The position numbers were made by a program, and so were the translations under genes. 64,000 nt of DNA from Klebsiella aerogenes KCTC 2190 (GTDB lineage: Bacteria; Pseudomonadota; Gammaproteobacteria; Enterobacterales; Enterobacteriaceae): assembly GCF_000215745.1 (NCBI RefSeq), contig NC_015663.1, positions 4,498,780 to 4,562,779 of the forward strand, written 5' to 3'. Position 1 is the stretch's first letter. Every line of letters begins with the position of its first letter. Under the pieces are notes generated by a model. The model did not search any database. It was not told the DNA's origin and saw only the letters and a program-made list of their open reading frames with translations. Positions 59,329-64,000 of this stretch are shown piece by piece.

Positions 59329-59391
59329 CCACCCCGCATATTAAATTAATAATAATTTCGTAGTTACTGACTCACGCATCTACAAATAATT

Positions 59392-59417
59392 AAGGCCACG
59401 GTAAATACCGTGGCCTT
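59392..59417. terminator. Bidirectional terminator osmB/yciH
   Basis: AAGGCCACGGT-AAAT-ACCGTGGCCTT between convergent genes, with T-rich DNA to the right and A-rich to the left. Confidence 0.85.
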
Positions 59418-59441
59418 GTTGTTTATTTCATAGAAATTATC

Positions 59442-59768
59442 TTAGCCACCCGCTAATTTCACTTTCATCCCTTTGGCTTCCAGCAGTGATTTCAGCAAGT
59501 CGCGTTTATCCCCCTGAATTTCAATCACTCCATCTTTCAGTGAACCGCCGCAGCCGCATTTCTTTTTCAGCTCAGCGGCCAGCTTCGCCAGCGCGTCGTC
59601 ATCCAGATCGATGCCGGTAATCAGGCAGACGCCCTTTCCTTTGCGCCCGCTGGTCTGGCGTTGAATACGCACGATGCCATCGCCTTTCGCTCGTTGCGGC
59701 GCCGCTTTCGGCTCTTCGATACGGCCGCTATCGGTGGAGTAAACCAGGCGGCTATTAGAATCACTCAT
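59442..59768 (-). CDS. yciH: YciH, SUI1/eIF1-like translation factor
   Basis: 108 residues. The SUI1 domain holds KGKGVCLITGIDLDDDALAK and KKCGCGGSLKDGVIEIQGD, the eIF1 signature. Bacterial YciH affects initiation fidelity under stress. It starts TAATG on the pyrF stop, so it is coupled to pyrF. Confidence 0.95.
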   Translation of the reverse strand: MSDSNSRLVYSTDSGRIEEPKAAPQRAKGDGIVRIQRQTSGRKGKGVCLITGIDLDDDALAKLAAELKKKCGCGGSLKDGVIEIQGDKRDLLKSLLEAKGMKVKLAGG

Positions 59769-60505
59769 TACGCCCCCTGCTTCAGCGATGCGTTGATTGC
59801 CGCAAGCGTTGCCGCCGGATCGGCAGACTGGGTAACCGGGCGACCAATGACCATATAATCAACTCCCGCCTGCTGCGCCTGTTCCGGGGTCATGATTCGG
59901 CGCTGGTCGCCAGCATCGCTGCCTGTAGGGCGGATCCCTGGCGTGACTAACTTAAATTCCTGCCCTAACTCCTGCTTAAAGCGGACGGCTTCCTGCGCGG
60001 AACAGACTACGCCGTCGAGACCACAGCGTTTGGTTAGCGCAGCCAGTTTAGCGGCATGATCGGCAGGAGAAAGCGTGATGCCAAGGTCCTGCAAATCGCT
60101 GGCTTCCATGCTGGTCAATACGGTAACCGCAATCAGTAACGGCGCCTCTTTTCCGAACGGCAACAGCGCCTCGCGGGCCGCCGTCATCATGCGCGCACCG
60201 CCTGAGGCGTGAACGTTCACCATCCATACGCCGAGTTCCGCCGCAGCGGCGACCGCACGTGCGGTGGTATTAGGAATATCGTGAAATTTCAGGTCGAGGA
60301 ACACTTCAAAGCCGCGTTGATGCAGGTCGCGAACAAACTGCGGCCCCAGCAGCGTGAACATCTCCTTACCTACTTTCAACCGGCAGTCGCGGGGATCGAT
60401 TCGATCAACAAAGGCTAACGCCTTGTCACGGTTATCATAATCAAGCGCAACAACGACGGGAGAGGATGTGATAACGCGAGGAGAAGAGGTAGCAGTAGAC
60501 GTCAT
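59768..60505 (-). CDS. pyrF: Orotidine-5'-phosphate decarboxylase
   Basis: 245 residues. [20 protein letters not shown] and the catalytic [10 protein letters not shown] (Lys near 73) are diagnostic. It makes UMP, the last step in de novo pyrimidine synthesis. Forms an operon with yciH. Confidence 0.97.
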   Translation of the reverse strand: MTSTATSSPRVITSSPVVVALDYDNRDKALAFVDRIDPRDCRLKVGKEMFTLLGPQFVRDLHQRGFEVFLDLKFHDIPNTTARAVAAAAELGVWMVNVHASGGARMMTAAREALLPFGKEAPLLIAVTVLTSMEASDLQDLGITLSPADHAAKLAALTKRCGLDGVVCSAQEAVRFKQELGQEFKLVTPGIRPTGSDAGDQRRIMTPEQAQQAGVDYMVIGRPVTQSADPAATLAAINASLKQGA

Positions 60506-60699
60506 GACCGGACCTTAATTGTGGATGAGCGCCGCCAGGGCGCAAAAAAGGTAAACGGGCAGCATTCTACCTGCGAAGTGGGGAAAATGACAGGCTGCTT
60601 TTGCCCCTCTACAGACAAAAGCGGGCACGCGGCAACAGGATTGGGCATGGTAAAACCCAGATAAGTATGTTGTAACTAAAGTCTGGCTTTTTTTAGAAG

Positions 60700-61869
60700 T
60701 TACTGACCATCCAGGCCGCGAATCGGCTTGATAGTCGCCCACGAACGGCAGGACGGGCAGTGCCAGTACAGGGTGTGGGAAGTAAAACCGCACTTCTGGC
60801 AGCGGTAGCGCGGTTTGCTCCGCACCTGTTCACCAACCATGTTACGCAAAACCCCCAGACTCGCCTTCGCGCGCCCTTCTTCCGCCTCATTAAGATGGTA
60901 GTCCATCAGTTTATGGAACACGCGCATCGTTGGGTGGCGTTCCAACTGGCGAGTTACATAGCTTTGCGCCGCTTCCGCCCCCTCCTGCTGCTCGATAATC
61001 TGCGCCAGCATGAGTTCCGCCGTCGCACCGGTGTTCTCTTCTACACAGCGGCGCAAAAACGCTTCCCACTCCGCATGCTTACCCAACTGCTGATAACAGG
61101 TTTGCAGCATTTCCAGGGTTTCACCTACCAGTTCTTTATCCTGGCCAATCACCCGTTCCAGGCTTTCTACCGCTTTCGCGTAGTCGCCTTTTTCCATCCA
61201 CACGCGCCCCATCATAATCGAGACGCGGGCGCTGTTGCGGTCCGCAGACGCGCCTTTCTTCAGCAGCGTCATCGCTTTATCGAGATCGTTGCTGGCCATC
61301 TGCTGTAGCGCCAGTTCACACCAGAAGTTGGCGATGTCGCTGCGATGTTTTTCTTTGCCCAATTTTACCAGCCGTTCGGCGACTTCAATCGCGGACTGCC
61401 AATCGCTGGTCAGTTGATAAATCTGCAGCAGTTGTTGTAGCGCGCCCAGGCGGAAGTCGGTTTCATCCACCAGCTGCTTGAACATATCTTCCGCGCGATC
61501 GTACAAGCCGGCGGCCATATAATCGCGCCCCAACTGTTGGACGGCGAGCAGGCGTTGATCGTAGGTGAGCGAGGCGCTCTCCATCAGGCTTTGGTGAATA
61601 CGGATGGCGCGGTCAACTTCGCCACGGGAACGAAACAGGTTGCCAAGCGTCAGATGAGCTTCGACGGTGCCGGTGTCCTCTTTTAACATATCGAGGAACA
61701 GATCTACGGCTTTGTCCTGCTGATTGCTCAGCAGGAAGTTGACCCCGGCCACGTAATCACGCGACAGGCGACTAGCATCGTCCTGTTTGGACTGTTGTGC
61801 GCTCCTGCGCCCCATATACCATCCATAGGCAGCGGCAACGGGAAGAAGCAGAAACAACAACTCCAGCAT
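60700..61869 (-). CDS. lapB: LapB (YciM), LPS assembly regulator
   Basis: 389 residues. A single N-terminal membrane anchor (MLELLFLLLPVAAAYGWYMG) is followed by nine or so TPR repeats and a C-terminal rubredoxin-like zinc site (CQKCGFTSHTLYWHCPSC). It guides FtsH to degrade LpxC, balancing LPS synthesis. Six bases separate it from lapA. Confidence 0.96.
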   Translation of the reverse strand: MLELLFLLLPVAAAYGWYMGRRSAQQSKQDDASRLSRDYVAGVNFLLSNQQDKAVDLFLDMLKEDTGTVEAHLTLGNLFRSRGEVDRAIRIHQSLMESASLTYDQRLLAVQQLGRDYMAAGLYDRAEDMFKQLVDETDFRLGALQQLLQIYQLTSDWQSAIEVAERLVKLGKEKHRSDIANFWCELALQQMASNDLDKAMTLLKKGASADRNSARVSIMMGRVWMEKGDYAKAVESLERVIGQDKELVGETLEMLQTCYQQLGKHAEWEAFLRRCVEENTGATAELMLAQIIEQQEGAEAAQSYVTRQLERHPTMRVFHKLMDYHLNEAEEGRAKASLGVLRNMVGEQVRSKPRYRCQKCGFTSHTLYWHCPSCRSWATIKPIRGLDGQ

Positions 61870-61875
61870 AGAAGG

Positions 61876-62184
61876 TTATTCCTTGACCGCAGGGACGCCG
61901 GCATCAGCGGGCGCCGCGGCCACTGGCGCGATCTGCTGCTCCAGGCGTTTAATTTTACGCTCGGCGCGCGCCAACGACACACGTACCCGCAGCCAGAACA
62001 GACCACAGATCAGCCAACCAATGGCAAATCCGCCAGCAAACAGTACCGCCAGCAGCGTGGAGATACGGAACTCACCCTGGGCAAGCAAATAGTTGAACGT
62101 GACCAGTTGGTCATTTTGCGCGCCCAGCGTCACAGAGATGACGAAGATAGCTAATACCAGTAAGAAAATAAGTAAATATTTCAC
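61876..62184 (-). CDS. lapA: LapA (YciS), LPS assembly protein
   Basis: 102 residues with two membrane spans (about 1-18 and 42-62) and a basic coiled coil (RVSLARAERKIKRLEQQIA). It partners LapB. The tail (AAAPADAGVPAVKE) is Ala/Pro-rich. Heat-shock inducible in E. coli together with lapB. Confidence 0.94.
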   Translation of the reverse strand: MKYLLIFLLVLAIFVISVTLGAQNDQLVTFNYLLAQGEFRISTLLAVLFAGGFAIGWLICGLFWLRVRVSLARAERKIKRLEQQIAPVAAAPADAGVPAVKE

Positions 62185-62326
62185 ATGACTTCCCGTTCTG
62201 TGGGTGGCGCGAGTAAAACGCGTTCAAGCCCTATAAAGTATCATTTTCACCGCAGTGGTGAAATGGAAAAGCATGACACCCATCATGATATGCGGCCAGA
62301 TGCCGCGAAATTCAACATAAACGCCG

Positions 62327-63085
62327 TCAGGTTGCGCGTTTTTTGATATCGCTCGCCTCTTCAACAGGCGGGGTTAACGGGCCGCAAAAACGCTGCGTGA
62401 GCCAGGTCGCCGCGGTAACCAGCAGCCATGAAAGGCTGGTCGCCACGATAAGATCCTGCGGCCAGTGCATGCCCAACGCCAGACGACTGCCCATGACCGC
62501 AGTAGCCCAACCCAACAGCAAACCGATAGTTACCCAGCGCCGGCGCGGCCACAACAGCCCGCCCCCCAGTAGCGCCCAACTGGCGGCAAACATGGTATGG
62601 CCGGACGGAAAGGCAAAACCAGTCTCTTTTTGCCAGTGTTTACGCAAGAACCCCGGTATTGTCTGTTGTTCAGCCAATTGCTCATGCACCAGTTTAGCGC
62701 GTTCTTTACGTTTTAACTCATAGAATTGCGCCACCGGAACCTGTTGGGTTCGTTCTAACCAAATCACAAACGGCCGTGGTTCCTGCACCCGTTCTTTGAT
62801 CCAGGATTTAAGCCCCTGTCCTGCCAGGATAGCGGCGCCGAGAATGAGAAACAGCACCAGCGCTTCGCGCAGACGAAATCGTAAACACCACAAAAACCAG
62901 CCAAATAGCGCTACGTGAGTCATTATTCCCCACGGCTGGGTGACGGTTTCAGTCACCCAGTACCACATTTTCAACATGGCCGGTGCTTGACCCGGCTGCC
63001 ACTGCCAGCCGGAGAGCCAGACTATAACGGGCATAACAAGCAATAGCGCCGCCCCGATGGCGGTCCTTTTGGCAATCAACAGCAT
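62327..63085 (-). CDS. pgpB: Phosphatidylglycerophosphatase B
   Basis: 252 residues from ATG 63085 (MLLIAKRTAIGAALLLVMPV), with GGAGA upstream; the longer frame to 63217 overlaps the ribA control region. Six membrane spans. PAP2 motifs KERVQEPRPF, PSGHTM and SRLALGMHWPQD carry the catalytic His residues. It dephosphorylates PGP and undecaprenyl diphosphate. Confidence 0.95.
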   Translation of the reverse strand: MLLIAKRTAIGAALLLVMPVIVWLSGWQWQPGQAPAMLKMWYWVTETVTQPWGIMTHVALFGWFLWCLRFRLREALVLFLILGAAILAGQGLKSWIKERVQEPRPFVIWLERTQQVPVAQFYELKRKERAKLVHEQLAEQQTIPGFLRKHWQKETGFAFPSGHTMFAASWALLGGGLLWPRRRWVTIGLLLGWATAVMGSRLALGMHWPQDLIVATSLSWLLVTAATWLTQRFCGPLTPPVEEASDIKKRAT

Positions 63086-63248
63086 CGTATCTCCTTCTCT
63101 TTCCTTCTGAATATCATAACGGAAAGTAGATCGTTTGTGCGCTTTCCGCGCAGGCGGTCGTTGGTAATTAGGAGAACGTCGCGGCGTTGTGGCAAAATAG
63201 TAGTAAACAGAAAGCACATTCAGGTGCTGTCAGAATCTGGAGAATCAC

Positions 63249-63839
63249 ATGCAGCTTAAACGTGTGGCAGAAGCCAAACTGCCAACCCCCTGGGGCGATT
63301 TCCTGATGGTGGGCTTTGAAGAACTGGCAACCGGGCAGGATCATGTCGCGCTGGTGTATGGCGATATTTCGGGGCAAGCCCCGGTACTGGCTCGCGTACA
63401 CTCAGAATGTCTGACGGGCGATGCCCTTTTTAGTCTGCGTTGTGATTGCGGTTTTCAGCTGGAAGCGGCGCTGTCGCACATCGCTGAAGAGGGGCGTGGG
63501 ATCCTGCTCTATCACCGTCAGGAAGGCCGAAATATCGGTTTGCTAAATAAAATTCGCGCTTACGCGCTACAGGATCAAGGCTACGATACCGTCGAAGCCA
63601 ACCACCAGCTTGGCTTTGCCGCCGATGAGCGCGACTTTACGCTATGCGCCGACATGTTCAAACTGCTCGGCGTAGAGCAGGTTCGCCTGTTGACCAACAA
63701 CCCGAAGAAAGTCGAAATTCTGACCGAGGCGGGGATCAATATCGTCGAGCGCGTGCCGCTCATCGTCGGGCGTAACCCGAAAAACGAACACTATCTCGAT
63801 ACCAAAGCTGCCAAGATGGGGCATCTGCTGAATAAATAA
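63249..63839 (+). CDS. ribA: GTP cyclohydrolase II
   Basis: 196 residues, E. coli length. The zinc site is [18 protein letters not shown] (Cys 54, 65, 67). [14 protein letters not shown] is the catalytic/GTP-binding loop. First step of riboflavin synthesis. Divergent from pgpB, with 163 bases between. No FMN riboswitch is seen upstream. Confidence 0.97.
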   Translation: MQLKRVAEAKLPTPWGDFLMVGFEELATGQDHVALVYGDISGQAPVLARVHSECLTGDALFSLRCDCGFQLEAALSHIAEEGRGILLYHRQEGRNIGLLNKIRAYALQDQGYDTVEANHQLGFAADERDFTLCADMFKLLGVEQVRLLTNNPKKVEILTEAGINIVERVPLIVGRNPKNEHYLDTKAAKMGHLLNK

Positions 63840-63858
63840 ATCAGCTCCAGAATGAATC

Positions 63859-63887
63859 AGGGCCAGCATTCGCTGGCCCTTTCTTTT
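63859..63887 (+). terminator. ribA terminator, overlapping the acnA 3' end
   Basis: AGGGCCAGC-ATTC-GCTGGCCCT followed by TTCTTTT. It lies at the convergent ends of ribA and acnA. Confidence 0.85.
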
Positions 63888-64000
63888 ACAGCATATTACG
63901 AATCACATAATGCAGAATGCCGTCGTTCTGATAGTAAGTCAGTTCTGTCGCAGTATCGATACGACAGCGACACTGAATGACCTCCTGCTGTCCATCGGCG
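63886..64000 (-). CDS. acnA: Aconitate hydratase A, C-terminal end (cut by window)
   Basis: The last 37 codons are visible, ending ELTYYQNDGILHYVIRNML before TAA (63888-63886). This is the C-terminus of AcnA and the gene order matches E. coli ribA-acnA (convergent). Most of the gene lies beyond the right edge. Confidence 0.92.
   Translation of the reverse strand, partial: ADGQQEVIQCRCRIDTATELTYYQNDGILHYVIRNML

Noticed and set aside
63085..63217. N-terminal extension of PgpB to 63217
   Set aside because: ATG 63085 has a good GGAGA site and matches the family N-terminus; the extension covers the divergent ribA control region.

Overview
The window is a chromosomal segment of an enteric gammaproteobacterium. 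Gene order and protein sequences (sapC-sapD-sapF, an NCS1 permease, a HutD/Ves protein, fabI, yciW, rnb, yciZ, yciT, osmB, yciH, pyrF, lapB, lapA, pgpB, ribA, acnA) point to Klebsiella or a close relative. This rests on recognition, not on a database search. About three quarters of the window (position 1 or 731 to roughly 48,340) is one temperate, long-tailed (siphovirus-like) lambdoid prophage. The rest is ordinary core chromosome. I saw no tRNA, rRNA, CRISPR array or intact insertion sequence.

Prophage layout. The left edge has a histidine-phosphatase gene cut by the window border, then a UmuD-like/UmuC pair behind a LexA box. A second LexA box lies over the promoter of a rightward tailspike gene (2756-4405). 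From 4473 to 27347 the late genes run leftward. In order of transcription they are terminase small and large subunits, portal, MuF-like head protein, scaffold, P22-type coat, connector and completion proteins, tail tube with an Ig-like domain, tail chaperones joined by a -1 frameshift, tape measure, tail tip proteins, NlpC/P60 peptidase, TipJ, a large tailspike and a LamG-like protein. The lysis cassette (27943-29663) holds two holin-type membrane proteins, a GH19 endolysin and a nested spanin pair. Between it and the Q antiterminator (31169-31990) are two homologous small structured RNA genes, each with its own near-identical promoter. Next come a small coupled ORF, RusA and NinB, then an AT-rich two-gene island (phosphoribosyltransferase-like plus NADAR), remnants of Ea22 and MT-A70 genes, replication genes P and O with a candidate origin, ydaT/ydaS regulators, and the immunity region (operators, leaderless cI). 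To the right are an orphan ParA with strong palindromes, the PL region, a run of very small overlapping genes, recE/recT, a DUF4060 gene, excisionase and integrase.

How it works together. CI and Cro/YdaS share operators between 38889 and 38959. CI probably also controls the rightward PL-like promoter at 41404-41432, which drives RecET and Xis. A boxA/boxB site after ydaS suggests early antitermination, and Q would then let RNA polymerase pass the many intrinsic terminators found between late genes. Two further functions, translesion polymerase and an extra tailspike, appear tied directly to the SOS response.

The prophage lies directly upstream of sapC and separates sapCDF from the expected sapAB. 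The host part carries peptide/polyamine transport, fatty-acid synthesis (FabI), RNase II, a translation-related factor (YciH), pyrimidine synthesis (PyrF), LPS assembly control (LapAB), phospholipid phosphatase (PgpB) and riboflavin synthesis (RibA), and ends in the 3' end of aconitase A.

The most interesting candidate for an undescribed system is the two-gene phosphoribosyltransferase-like/NADAR island at 33193-34938. The paired small RNAs, the SOS-linked tailspike and the ParA palindromes come next.
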